A stretch of 64,000 bases of DNA from NCBI GenBank assembly GCA_016490735.1, contig JAEMWC010000014.1, forward strand, positions 373,501 through 437,500, given 5' to 3'. Below the pieces are notes generated by a model. It saw only the letters and a program-made list of their open reading frames with translations. It was not told the origin of the DNA and did not search any database. The translations under genes and the position numbers were made by a program. How positions within the stretch are numbered: the stretch's first letter is position 1; each line of letters begins with the position of its first letter. Shown here one piece after another: positions 30,030 through 42,241 of the stretch. The stretch comes from Pachyseris speciosa (Eukaryota > Cnidaria > Anthozoa > Scleractinia > Pachyseridae).

Positions 30030-33000
30030 CCGGTAAAAGTAAATTGTAATTATTTTCCATATAATATTTTACCACAATTGCTGGTAATCTCGCAATCTTA
30101 TTGGCTAATTTGCCGTTGTCGATAAGAGTCTAGACAACGCTGCTCGCGTCACTGTGACCACTGTGATGACGAATATCGTTGTCGATAAGAGTATAGACAA
30201 CGCTAAACCACATTCGATTTGTTAACTGTATTTACTTAGTTTTTCGGTTACCAATTGTATGCTGGCACACGTGTAAGTGGTAAAAAAAAGCTATGCTCCC
30301 TTTTGCAAAGATTTGTCCTAACATTGATACATGCATCATTATTTTAGTAACCCCTATTGTTCTAAGTTTGCAAAAAGAAAACAATTTGCCACGCAAGAGC
30401 TGTTGTCAATAACACTGCCACTGAAACATTGTAATATTTAGTCATCTACATATAGGTTCACAAGAAATACTCCTTACTGAATCACAAGTTTTAAGTTTGA
30501 GTTTACCCTGAGGCTCTCAATGTGATTCTAGCACTTTTAAAACACAAATGAAACATACTTTTGACAATTAATTTTCTGAGAAAAGTACAACAGAAATGTG
30601 TTCAGTTTTTACCGGCCTGTTACCCTGAAATTTGACTCTATAAAGACCTAATTATGCTTAAAAATAACACAAGTGTCATGCTTCTCTTTTGGAGCTTTCA
30701 GTTATGAATGAATTGATACCATATACCTGCAAGAGGTTTTTACTTCATTTTCCCAGTTCAGTGACTCAGTGGTTGAGCATGTGCCTCACAGGTCAAACCA
30801 CGTGCTCGTTAAAAATATGATGAATATGAATTTGTGGTAGAAATTGGACCAGGAACTGGGATTTGGAACCACCATTCAGGACCTCAATTTGCATAAAAAT
30901 TGTCATGAAGAAGGATAAATACATGACAGCTAATTAACCAATGTTTTTGTCGCTGCCTATAATTTGCAATTACAACTGACTAAAAACATTTATACTGTTA
31001 GTGCAAATTCAGTGTTTTTCAAAATCTTTCCAAATGTAGACAGTCTTTCATTTATTTAATAATATTTTGGAGTTTATTACAAAATTTTGTAGTTTCATTC
31101 CTGCTATATAAAGATAAGTTATTTTGGGGATACATGCACATTGGGAAGGGTTATTAAAAGCTGATGGGGTTAAGGAAAACCTAGATGTTCTCTAAGGTGC
31201 CAACTTGTCACATAAAATTTGTTTCTAATATGCAAACCTCCACTGTTCAGTATCAGTGGCACGTAAGAAAAGTATGCTAAGCTGAATTAAACAAAGCAAT
31301 GAAAATTACTGTGCTTAGAACTGATCAATCTTAGTGGAGTAATTGTGTACATCTAAAACTTTCCAAGAAATTTATTATGCAAAACATGAATAGCTTAGAT
31401 TAGCTTAAAAATATATTTTGATAAGCCAAATACATTTTTTTCACTGGATTATTAAAAAAAAATAAAACAAACTTTAACCTTCTCATAAGACAGGTTCATT
31501 CTGTTCTTGCTCAAATTAATATTATTTAAGGTTTTAAAACAATTATTCTTCCATGAACTTGTTCATATTTGACTGAATCATCCACAAACTTGCTCAGTAC
31601 TATCAGGATGAGTTTCTGTTTCTGTTGAAACTAATGAATGGAGGAATGAAGAAGCTAAAATGTAAGCAATTTAAGCTTGTCATAAATTGATCAACTGTTG
31701 AGAATGTGGTTCGACAAACATTTGTGCTGTGAAAAGGTACAGGCTACAGTAATTGCTAACAAATTGACAAGAGTTTCATCTCAGATGCTACATGCTAAAT
31801 ATTACAAATTAATTTCCACAAGGAAAATTATTTCAAAGACAAATTCACAAATAAAACATGCTTATTATATACCTTCCAACTTTTTCTAACTGAAAGCTGT
31901 CAGATTTTTATTCTGGGAATTCCAGGGCAACCACATCCGAAGTTTTGGAAGATGCCTGGAGACTTACGAAGACACCCAAAGAATTCAGACAGAAGTCCCA
32001 AATAATTCTGAAGTTCTCAAAAAAATGATTACTCTGTACATTGCCAGTAAATCAGATTTCGGGGATTCATTTACTCATTTTACATGGACTTTTCATTTCT
32101 CGCATTGGTTTGAGTTTACATACCATCCGGTAGTTTTGGAAAGTGTCTCTGTCAGTAAAATTGGTTCGTAGGCAGAGAAGGGCATGAGATCAAACTTTTC
32201 AACCCACAGGAGTGAGATGGACTTGGCAGGTGTATTGTAAAGATGTACATACTAAAGGCTAATAATTTACACACCACAGGTTATAATATAATGTAATTAG
32301 AAAAAAGGTGTGCTGAGGTAAACAAAACAATCAAAGTAATTTACAACTGACCAATGACTAAGTGGAGGGGGAGATAATAGTGATCATGCAGTGGTCAAAA
32401 GGTACATGTAGGAGAACAGAGAGATAACTTGTTTTCTGTTAATAACGATTTTTTTCAATTTTACTCTTAGCCTAATTAGGTCAGAAAAGCTAAAAAGTTG
32501 CTAATCCTAAAATTATCTACATAAGGTTAAAATGAATAAATTACATTGGCTTGATAAGCCAAATGCATTTTTTTTCACTACTTCATCAAAATATAAAACA
32601 AACTTCAAATCGATTTACATTTATTAATGAGCTTATAGCTCTTCCATGAAGCTACTCACTCGACCAAATTCATAAATCGATCGCAATATCATGCGTGTGG
32701 TTCAAAAAATGCGAACCCACATGCAACACGCACTGTCCTCAGCCTAACCTAAACAACAAACAACAGCTATTCAAACTGACGGAAAATGAAAATGTCGCTT
32801 ACCAGGCTAACTCCTATCCCGGAATTAATAGTTTTTCCTCAAAGTTATAAGCTTAAATCGTCCAAGTTGTCCTTCTTGAACTGACTCGACAATCTTATTT
32901 ACATTCTCAAACATGTCTCGGCTCCCTCAACTGAATTCTGTTACAACAACAGCAGTCAACTCCAGCGATAGAGGCTTGTAAGAATGTTGAAAACCCTTCT

Positions 33001-33479
33001 CCAAAATAGTAATCGCTCTCACGATTATTTTTCTGGGATCAACACTTCGACAAACTCTTCATGCAACCGACTGCCTGAAGAGTGTGATGAAGACGTCTCA
33101 CGTACAACTCAAATCCAAATTGCCGTAAATTAACGGTCAAGTCTCTTTAATCACGACCAAATAGAGCTCTCCAGCTCTGATTGATTTGCGAAAACCAAGG
33201 TAATAGCAGTTTTACGGTTGAAAATGTCCAAAATCGCATCCAAGAGTACGTTAACTCGATGCACTGTCGTGTTGTGCCAAACGTTTGAATGAATTAGGGG
33301 GGAACACAATGCATAAGTTATGTGGGGAGGTACAATGCGATTATAAAGCCTTTTCTCCATCCGATTTGCCCAAAATATCCATTTTTGCCCAAAATTTCGA
33401 TTGGCAAATCTTTCAGAGTCATTTCCATGATAGCGGAGCTCCGGCGGCCCGAGGAGCCGCCAAGCGGAGCACCATACCT

Positions 33480-33511
<32 letters not shown>

Positions 33512-34040
33512 AACATGGCTAGCGGTATTGCTCGTGGGCGCGACCGTACGACGACGACGACGGAGTCGCACAATAATTAATAATATCCTAATAATAATCA
33601 TAATAATCCAGCATGGTGGCCATACTCCACCTGGCCCAGCTGACCAGCTAGTTTACAGCGTACGTCTTTGATACTGGACATCCATCTTCTTATAGCCAAT
33701 TGACACCGGTGAAAACAAGGTATCCGCTGACAAGTGTCACGTGACCATATCGCGGGCTCAAGTTAAGACCTTATCGAGGTCATCTGTTTTTTGAAGTTGA
33801 CCGCTGACCAGGTACTACCTTTCGATTTGATCGCAGGCTCAAGCCAGGTGTGGGACACCCAAACCAAATCGAGGCTTAATTTTTCGCGCGCTTTCTGCGG
33901 CTCGTAATCTCACATTCAATTGGTTTCTTCGTTTTGAGTAAAACAACTTCATCTTCTTCGATCGAAGTTTGCCTTTTAATTATATAGCTGGTAGTTAATC
34001 CGATATTGTCAGCATAGCTATTATCCTTTAAGTTTCAAAA
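30030..34040. other. AT-rich intron-like DNA, no gene
   Basis: No exon with supporting splice sites found. A ~60-bp direct repeat (GATAAGCCAAAT ... TTTTTTTCACT) occurs at about 31419 and 32555. A GTCGATAAGAGT...TAGACAACGCT block is duplicated at about 30119 and 30180. Confidence 0.35.
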
Positions 34041-34246
34041 ACTGTCCAATTAAGGATTAATTTGGATAGTTTTAGATAGTACTTTCCTATTGATAATGGC
34101 AAACTGTCCAATTTAAGAAAAATAGGACAGCTTGTATGAGCCAATCAAATCCAAGAAAATACAATAGGTAATGAAAGTAGCCAATCAGCTCAAAGCCTCG
34201 CGTCAGCGCGGTAAACAGGACGTGCTGTGTCTCTTGTTGTTGAACA

Positions 34247-34687
34247 ATGGCCGAATTAGCAACGCAGATTTGCCAAACGTTTCTATTTCTCATGACCTTT
34301 TAAGCGAAAACACCGCAAATGAAAGATTTCCTACGCTGCAAGAAGAAGACCTTGCGAATCTGAGATGGAAAAACCAAAATCAAAACACCTCCAAGAGTAC
34401 AAAAACTTGGCTGAACGTTTTCAACAAGTGGAAAGTACAGGGTAACGAACGAAGAAAGTTTGAAGACATTCGTCGCAATGAGCTGGATGTTTCTTCGCGG
34501 AAATAAGAAAAAAAGACGGGGACGAATATGATCCAGAAAGCTTGATTGTTATGCAGTGCTCGTTGGACCGTCGTTTGAGGAATTGTGTAGAAATTACAGT
34601 AATTTGCGAGATCGTGAATTTGCACAATCAAGACAACAACTTGAAGCGAAAGCAAGAGAATTACGAGCACAAGTTGAGGTTTAGCTG
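34247..34687 (+). pseudogene. DUF3504/Crypton-type recombinase-derived protein fragment
   Basis: From ATG 34247 the frame shifts near 34300; the main frame has FPTLQEEDLANLRWKNQNQN, then TSKSTKTWLNVFNKW, and after another shift near 34505 YDPESLIVMQCSLDRRLRN and RDREFAQSRQQLEAKARELR. That order matches the N-terminal part of the DUF3504 domain (tyrosine-recombinase-derived, found in QRICH1/ZMYM proteins and Crypton transposons). The catalytic C-terminus is missing, so this is a fragment. Confidence 0.65.
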
Positions 34688-35010
34688 CATTATTTTCTTA
34701 TTTTCTCCAGTCCGTATTCAATATTGCAGGATTTCTTCCACTCACTTTATTGTATTCTTAATGTCATTATTGAATATTTTGAAAATATTATTATCATTAA
34801 AACAGTGCTTTGCTTTCTTCTGTTACTCTTTTGAAATTTATTGCTTTTATGTGATTACAGCATTCTGTTCTGTATATTTTAGAAATTAAAATAGTAAAAT
34901 AAATCAAAATATTTAAGTTTGCTTTTTCTTAAATAAGGATAATACTTCTTTGGGCAATGCCAAATTACCTTTGACAAGCTATATAATTAATAAGTAAGAG
35001 GACTACACGC

Positions 35011-35144
35011 TTGTCCAATTTTGGAAATAATCGGATTCAAAAAATTCCTCTGACAGCCAAATTGGACTCGGCCTACGGCCTCGTCCAATTTTGGCTGTCC
35101 TCGGAATTTTTTTCATCCAATTATTTCCAAATTGGACAGCAAGT
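35011..35144. repeat. fold-back palindrome with GTCCAATTT motifs
   Basis: Arms 35011-35071 and about 35084-35144 are near-exact inverted copies (TTGTCCAATTTTGG and CCAAATTGGACAGC ends) around a CGGCCTACGGCC apex. Related GTCCAATT motifs occur at 34050 and 34108, on the other side of the DUF3504 fragment. Confidence 0.65.
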
Positions 35145-35573
35145 AGTCCTATTACATATACAAATTCGCGTAAAAAGCATAAAAATAAAAAACTTGTCAA
35201 AAGATACTTCGGAAGGTGAATTTTCAAGTGATGAAAGGAAGAGCGAAAGATTTTTCTCAGGAAAAGCTTCAAACTTGGATCGATTGTGCGGTCGAAAACA
35301 ATATAATTCAACGCTGCCAGGGCTTTCACTTTACTGCGGCATCTTGCATCTCACCAAGAAAGGTGACTTAACAGTTCACCGGTATTAATGAGAGGAACGA
35401 GTAGCTCAAACTCTGTGGAAGAAGCTCTTTCTTTGGAAAAACCGTTTGCTATTTTTGCGGATGCTTGTTTTTACTTTACTGAAGCTTACGTATTTTCAAG
35501 TGGTAGAAATCTCGAGCTCTACAACACAGGACAGTGAGGTAAATTAAATAAATAGAAGCTAAACATGTAAACA

Positions 35574-35771
35574 AGCAATGAAAACGTAAAGCTTGTGGGA
35601 TGTGGCTGGAGTGACAAGGATACTTCACAAATTAATGTGATCAAGTAAGCTGAAGCCACTCTAAAGGGCACTAAGGCCACGAGGTAGCGGGCATTAGCCA
35701 TTACCCCTTGTGGCCTTAGTGCCCTTTAGAGTGGCTTCAGCTTACTTGATCACATTAATTTGTGAAGTATC
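35574..35771. mobile_element. hairpin insertion with 15-bp flanking repeat
   Basis: CTAAACATGTAAACA at 35559-35573 recurs at 35772-35786. Between them 35618-35683 and about 35705-35771 form an almost perfect 66-bp inverted repeat (outer end GGATACTTCACAAATTAATG) around a ~21-nt loop. Encodes nothing. Confidence 0.7.
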
Positions 35772-35999
35772 CTAAACATGTAAACATGTTCGTTAATCGT
35801 TCTTGCTTTTGTTCAGGAATGAAACTTGTATTTTTCTCTCGAATGGATATAAATAACAATCATCTCTACTCGTTTTGGACGCAAAGAAGTAGTTGAATTG
35901 TTTGTTTGTTTTGTTACGTTGTTTTCTTTGCAAGCGAACGAGTGTTTTTACTCGGCTTGGCTGACTGTTTTTCGACGTTGGTGCCTCAACAGCATTAAT

Positions 36000-37400
36000 T
36001 TTTTTTGCTCTTATCTCATTAACACGTAATCGCAATGAGTCCTCGTAAAATTAAGGATTAAAAGCAGAAACGCAAGCTCGAGTGAAAGAAAAGCAGATCA
36101 AATGCATGTGCATGTGCACGTCTCAAAACCTGGCATAAAGTTATCAAAATGCTGTCAAAAACCAGTGCACTTCACTCGTCATTTGAAAAACGTTTTAGAG
36201 ATCTTCGTCGAAAGCGGCCTGTAAACAACAATTAAGTTTCGCCGTCTATAAACATGTCTTAATTTGTTTGAACCGGTAAGAATCAGCGTTTGGATGTTAA
36301 AAACAGCGAAATGGGTTGACTGGCTGGCTGGCTTTGATAAATTTTGTAGTGGACGGGTCTGCGAGAGCGATGCTAGTGTGGCTTTCCAAACTATTATTTA
36401 CAGCATTGGGTCTGTAGCTTGAGTGAGGTCAGATGGGTGATATGACAAGCAGACTATATGTAAATGCCAGTAGAAAAAGAATGCTTTTGGAACTCCGCTT
36501 TTAGGCTTGGCTAAATATATATATTAATCCATGTCAAGAATTTATGAAATCACACTTGCTCCCGACTACCGACCGAACATTTCGGAGTAGCCCTAAAGAC
36601 AAACTGCCATTCTCCCCCGGAAACATTCAAAACCAATATGGCGGCGGAAGAGCAGGATTTTGCGTGAAATGTCCTCCCTTATTTAGGAAGGTTGAACATT
36701 TATTTTTCAAAACAAACAGTTCTCTTACAAAAGAATACTTCAAGGCTCTAAAACAAAAATCATCTTTTCGATTTAAACTCACGAAATCGTTAAATTTCCG
36801 CAATCTCTAAACTTGCGGCCCATTTTGCTTTTGCTTATGTTTTGAAAACGTACAATGTGAAGATTTCTAGAGTAACACAGCCAAATCTTACCGTTTTATG
36901 AAGACTAAAGTACTTTCAAGACAAACTAAAACATTCTACGCGTTCTGACCACGTGACTGGTGACCTCATACCCTGCTTCTGGTCATCTCCGAAATTGTCA
37001 GGTGGAACCTTACTTTCTCTCAAGTTTTCGATCTCGTGTCATGTAACGTGGAGTCTTCAAAGAGCTCGACCTAGTCCTCCAAATATCTCGCTCATCTGCA
37101 TTGCCCCTTAAATTTCCAATGCCAGGCGTCAAGTGGTAATTTTCAAATGCCTCACACAAATGGAACCTCAAATATCCCATTTGACTTTAAATTGGTTGAG
37201 AAATCTTGTGACAGTAGCCTAAAACGCTAATTCAGGTATAGTCACGTGACTGGTGATGTCATTACCCTAGCTTTGAGTTTACAGATACTTTATGCCAAAT
37301 ACTATCTTAATCTGGTATGACACACCACTAGGTATAAAATTGCCAAAATTATAAAGCTTAAAAACATTTTAACCTCAGCGGATTCTGCGACATTTTTTAT
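36000..37400. other. intron-like DNA, nothing recognised
   Basis: No supported exon or RNA gene; ends in an (ATA)n/(ATT)n microsatellite at 37420-37473. Confidence 0.3.
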
Positions 37401-37845
37401 GACAATTATAATTTACTTTTATAATAATAATAATAATAATAATTATTATTATATTATTATTATTATTATTAATCTGATTGATAAGTGCATTCAGTGAGCA
37501 GTGTTTTTTCTCTTTGAGTAGTTGTGGTTGGTGGGCGGGGGACGGGTGGTGCTTAACCTGGTTGATGTACTTCTCAGAATACAGGAGCTTTAGGAGGTTG
37601 TCATTGACTGAAAAGAGGATTTTTTTAAAGGCCCACATTCACCCAAGATGTATTGCGTGGCGGGGTACAATTTCTATGTATGAAAACTCCATCCACATCG
37701 AGATCTAGCCGATCAGATTGCAGAGTTCAGCAAACGAACCTTTTCAAAACAAAACCAAAGCCTATCGGGTGAATGTGGGTCTTAAATGTTGGGCTCCAAA
37801 TTAAATCACCATGGTAACCTACGAATTCTGCACAAACTAACTCAC

Positions 37846-37996
37846 TGCAAGTCTCGGCAATAATCGCTTCGAAGAGATCTGACAGCTTGTCAAAATTATC
37901 CACGGTATGAACACATCTCCCGGCAATTTCTATCAACTGGTCTGCGAAGGTCTCATGTTCGCCAACTCCAACTGCAACCAAGTGGACGTTTTTTGC
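37846..37996 (-). CDS. vWA domain C-terminal exon of vWA/TSR gene
   Basis: 151 nt encoding AKNVHLVAVGVGEHETFADQ and on to FDKLSDLFEAIIAETCS: the last strand (VAVGVG) and C-terminal helix of a von Willebrand A domain. An AG acceptor precedes it (TTGGTTCTATAG) and a GTGAGT donor follows. It begins in phase 0 and ends in phase 1, matching the ends of both upstream vWA exons and the start of the TSR exon. The open frame beyond 37846 is intron read-through. Confidence 0.8.
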
Positions 37997-38069
37997 CTAT
38001 AGAACCAAGACATAAGAGACTCTATGTAGAATTGAATTTCTAGGTACATGTACTTATCATTTGGCAATA

Positions 38070-38520
38070 CAGTCAAACCTCTATTAAGCGGTCACCTTCG
38101 GGAAAGAGCCAACTGACCGCTTAATAGAGGTTGACCGCTTAAAAGAGGTTTTCCAAAATGTAATAAGCTTATGTAATATGGTAAAAATGAAACTGAAGCA
38201 TGTATACAGTATATTGTATCGGTTAACAACAACAGAAACACAAAATATAGGCAATCGTCTTTTTTGTAAACTATATTACATGTGTACCATGCATATCGTT
38301 GTGTCAGAATATCACATTGTAATTGCTGGACTACGTGGCCGCTTAATAGAGGTGAAATACAATAAAATTAGCCAACTGGGAATTCTAAATGGTGACCGCG
38401 TCCGCTTAATAGAGGTCAAATTTACAGTAAACAAGTGGACAGCTTTTTGGGAATTTGGTAAGTGTCCGTTTAATAGAGGGTGACCGCTTAATAGAGGGCC
38501 GCTTAATAGAGGTTTGACTG
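38070..38520. mobile_element. pogo/Tc1-like MITE
   Basis: 451 bp between TA dinucleotides (38068-38069 and 38521-38522). Ends CAGTCAAACCTCTATTAAGC and, inverted, CCGCTTAATAGAGGTTTGAC. The interior repeats CCGCTTAATAGAGG several more times in the same orientation as the right end. TA target and these ends fit a Tc1/mariner/pogo derivative. Confidence 0.8.
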
Positions 38521-39346
38521 TAGTCGGAAAGTCAGAAAAATAAATTACGGAGTGAATAAATTCCAAAAATAAAACGGACAAAAAATGTAAGAAAATTAAA
38601 AGAAAAAAGCAATAGAGAGGTCCCTTACGAACTTACTAAATGAATAGCTTTCTGTGGGAAAGATGTTTTACTCCATGAAGCACTATACGGATTTCAAGGA
38701 GATTATGTGGAATTTCTCTCAAGCTGGGATCACTTTTGAAACTCTTGACGGCTGCTCCGGCCATTGCCGGGTAGTCTTACACTACACCCCCAGCTGTATT
38801 TAGATAATGTCAACTCAAATGATTTTTCCCATTTAATGCTTCACGCACAAATAATGTAAATACCGCAAGGTAACTACAACCATGAGAAGATGTCGGAGAC
38901 ATTGGCAAGTGGAAACCGCAAGAAACGGTGGGTCGTTAAAGGAACAGTGTCACTGGCATGTTTTATTCAAGTTCCGTCGCCGATATAGATTTGTTCAATT
39001 ATCAACGCCATCAATATGGCACGAAACAAACAAACAAAAATCTCCAAAAGAGAAATATAGCTGAGGCTTCAATGCGTATTATAAGAAATAATGGCCGAAC
39101 AATCCTGCGGACCAAATTGAGGTCTGCAGACAGATAAAAAATCTGTTACTCACTTGAGATCATCATCGCGCATGCTCGGCCGTGCCACTGCTCCTTTAAG
39201 ATGGTTTTGAAGTATCTTAATTATAAATAACTTTTGCTTGAATTCTTTCAATTTTCCAACTTTAATGAGATGTCAAATGAAGAATGATCTTCGCAGTTGT
39301 CAACGCAATTAAAGCAATTGCGTAAAGAAGCCTGAAAAAAATTCAG

Positions 39347-39419
39347 GACTTCAACGGGGTTTGAACCCGTGACCTCGCGATTACCGGTGCGATGCTCTAA
39401 CCAACTGAGCTATGAAGTC
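39347..39419 (-). tRNA. tRNA-Thr(GGT)-like gene, inverted copy
   Basis: Perfect 7-bp acceptor (GACTTCA/TGAAGTC), D arm GCTC/GAGC with A box TAGCTCAGTTGG, T arm ACGGG/CCCGT with B box GGGTTCAAACC. The anticodon arm TCGCA-CCGGTAAT-CGCGA has one base too many (8-nt loop) and lacks U33, so it may be a tRNA-like pseudogene; GGT would be the anticodon. Confidence 0.55.
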
Positions 39420-39610
39420 ACTGACGTTGGGAGCAGGTCAATTATGGGTTCATATGTTCCCGTGAGAGAAATGAGTGTGAATGATACATGAAATGAATCA
39501 TATATGAACTGCGGAAATGAAATCAAATGAAGAATGATCCTCGCAGTTGTGAACGCAATTAAAGCAATTGCGTAAAGAAGCCTTCTTTACGCGATTGCTT
39601 TAATTGCGTT

Positions 39611-39620
<10 letters not shown>

Positions 39621-39646
<26 letters not shown>

Positions 39647-39693
39647 ATCGCACCGGTAATCGCGAGGTCACGGGTTTAAACCCAGTTGAAGTC
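39621..39693 (+). tRNA. tRNA-Thr(GGT)-like, tandem copy 1
   Basis: Same fold as 39347-39419, but the B box is altered (GGGTTTAAACCCA), weakening the T arm; probable pseudogene. Followed by a T7 run. Confidence 0.45.
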
Positions 39694-39855
39694 CTGAATT
39701 TTTTTCAGGCTTCTTTACGCAATTGCTTTAATTGCGTTCACAACTGCGAGGATCATTCTTCATTTGATTTCATTTCCGCAGTCCATATATGGTTTATTTC
39801 ATATATCATTCATACTCATTTCTTTCACGGGAACATATGAACCCATAATTGACCT

Positions 39856-39870
<15 letters not shown>

Positions 39871-39890
<20 letters not shown>

Positions 39891-39943
39891 CAGAGCATCG
39901 CACCGGTAATCGCGAGGTCACGGGTTCAAACCCCGTTGAAGTG
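39871..39943 (+). tRNA. tRNA-Thr(GGT)-like, tandem copy 2
   Basis: Acceptor GGCTTCA/TGAAGT-type with one wobble pair, intact A and B boxes, same 8-nt anticodon loop. Followed by a T run. Confidence 0.5.
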
Positions 39944-40120
39944 CTGAAATTTTTTCAGGCTTCTTTACGCAATTGCTTTAATTGCGTTCACAACTGCGAG
40001 GATCATTCTCCATTTGATTTCATTTCCGCAGTCCATATATGATTTATTTCATATATTATTCACACTCATTTCTTTCAGGGGAACATATGAACCCATAATT
40101 GACCTGCTCCCAACGTCAAT

Positions 40121-40193
40121 GGCTTTATAGTTCCGTTGGTTAGAGTATCGCACTGGTTATCGCGAGGTCACGGGTTCAAACCCCGTTGAAGTC
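40121..40193 (+). tRNA. tRNA-Thr-like, tandem copy 3, degenerate
   Basis: A box damaged (TAGTTCCGTTGG), anticodon loop CACTGGTTAT; B box intact. Probably a dead copy. Confidence 0.4.
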
Positions 40194-40782
40194 CTGAATT
40201 TTTTTCAGGCTTCTTTACGCAATTGCTTTAATTGCGTTCACAACTGCGAGGATCATTCTTCATTTGATTTCATTTCCGCAGTCCATATCTGATTTATTTT
40301 ATATATCATTCACACTTTAATGAGATGCTTAGCCAAATTACTTCAGCTGTTACTCAGGCCTTCACACACACTCACTGACAGAAAAAATGTGGCATATCTC
40401 AAGTCCCACTTGGGAGCCATAATTCTGGCAAATTATTCTAAGTCAATTTTTTAAAACTTCGTTTGTGATTGTGAAATTGCCATTAACTTGTAGGTCCTTC
40501 TAAGCTTAGCAAGATTTTGACGTGCTCGCTGTGTATATTGATCATGTGTAAGCGCGAACAGAGAAAAATGTGAGACATTATTATTATCATGACGCCTGCC
40601 TTTCTTGTATGGTGTGGGCAAGCGAGATTCGTGAATAATTAATCACAATAGTCGGATGGATTCCGGATTCCATTTATACGTTTGTCGTTTTTTTAATAAT
40701 TAACCTTTTCTGCAATAAGCGATAGTTCGTTTTTATCGGCGATTTTTGCGGACTAAAATGAAATTGTGATAGTTGCCATTGG

Positions 40783-42241
40783 CCGTATTTATACTAGAGG
40801 GCGTCTTAAACGTCTTGCTAAAGTGTGTCCCTTCTTTATACTAAACGGCTTAAACGTCTTATTGCGTTGTAATTTTGATACTTCTAAATTAAGTATTTAC
40901 TTACCAAGTTTCTACAAGCAATGTTTCGATGCGTGGTCAGAAGTAAACGGGAAAATGCCCAGCTCGCTACATGATATTGCAAATGAAGTTATTTGGAATA
41001 ATAAGCTTCTCTGCGTTAATAAGAAATCTGTGTATCGTAGAGATATTGCAGAGCTAGGGTTTTTAAAAACTTGCGACTTATATTCTGCTGATAAAATTCT
41101 CAACCCTGAGCAAGGCTTCTTCATTATGAGTATAATTAACTCTATGCCTGCCAATTGGCGCTTGACAATGAAAGGAGCAACTTCTGCACCGGTGATTGAT
41201 CCACTTCCGGATTCACCGGGTATTCTGTTAAGTAATAATTTGGTTCCAATTCTTGATGTTTCCTCAAAACAAATTTACCTGGTTTTTCCCGGAGAAAAAA
41301 TAAACAACGCCTACCGCTAACGTAAAGTTAGCTGCAAAGTATCCGAACATAGATTTCGATTGGAAAAGTGTTTATTCGCTGTCTTTTCGCACGACATTAG
41401 AATCTAAGCTTAGGGAATTTCAGTTTAAAGTTTTAAGCCGTATTGTCTTTACAAATGAGAAACTGTTTCGTTTCGGCATGGCTGATTCGCCGACCTGCAC
41501 TTTCTGCCAAACAGAAGTTGAATCCATTCAGCATTTACTCTTTTCCTGTAAAGTATCATCTAAATTTTGGAAACACGTCTTGTCCTGGCTACGCGATTAT
41601 AACATCTTTGTTGAAAACATTAAAGAAGATGTCATTTTTGGTAAGTTTGATGTTGCAGACGATTTTCTCTTGATTAATCATATTTTGCTTTTGGGTAAGT
41701 TTTATATTTACTCTCAGAAATGCCAGAATGGTATACCTTCTCTTCAGGGTTTTATTGCCAGGACAGGGCGTATTTATAACATCGAACTCCATATCGCCAG
41801 GAAAAGAAGCAAATTAAATAATCATTTTAAAAAGTGGGAAAAGTTAATTAGTGTCTTTTCCGATTAGTGATGTCATGATTATTTTCATTATTGGTGTAAA
41901 GTTTAAAGTGAAGTCATTGTATTCTATACTAGGTAATTGTATTGCTGTAATAGCTTTTGTGCGTGTTTTAGCTACATTTATCTATTTGTTAACTATGTAA
42001 GGGTGATGTTTTTTTTTCTCTCTCTTCATGATTTCTTTTTATTTTGTATGTAAACATAAGAAATTCTTTCATAAAAAATTACTAAAAAAATTAAACGTCT
42101 TAGAAGACTTAGACGTCTGCTAAGTGCGTCGATGAGAGGCGCTTAACTTCAGACGTTGAATGCGCTGCCTTATTTCCTGAATTTATACTAGACGTCCAAG
42201 ACTTCAGAGATGTCTTAGACTTAATTTTGTATAAATACGGC
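40783..42241. mobile_element. MITE interrupted by a LINE 3' end
   Basis: Outer inverted ends GGCCGTATTTATAC at 40783 and GTATAAATACGGCC at 42241. The MITE proper is 40783-40861 plus 42103-42241 (~218 bp), rich in TTAAACGTCTTA-type subrepeats; the rest is a LINE insertion. Confidence 0.75.
40862..42090 (+). mobile_element. 5'-truncated Tx1/L1-like LINE
   Basis: Flanked by exact 12-bp duplications TTAAACGTCTTA (40850-40861 and 42091-42102) and ending in an A-rich tail. Encodes the C-terminal part of ORF2 on the plus strand: KMPSSLHDIANEVIWNN, SVYRRDIAELGFLKTCDL, and after a frameshift near 41310 the zinc knuckle CTFCQTEVESIQHLLFSC (zf-RVT type) to a stop at 41865-41867. Confidence 0.85.

Larger units (their letters stand above)
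39296..40320. repeat. 250-bp tRNA-like cassette: one inverted plus three tandem copies
   Basis: A unit of a 73-nt tRNA-like sequence, a T-run terminator, TTCTTTACGCAATTGC and ~150 bp of spacer occurs once inverted (39296-39590) and three times head to tail at 250-bp steps (starts 39621, 39871, 40121). The inverted and direct copies meet near 39580 in a TTGCGTAAAGAAG palindrome. Confidence 0.85.

Noticed and set aside
39296..40320. Regularly spaced repeats as a CRISPR array
   Set aside because: The unit is 250 bp with conserved spacer and a tRNA-like gene, in eukaryotic DNA.
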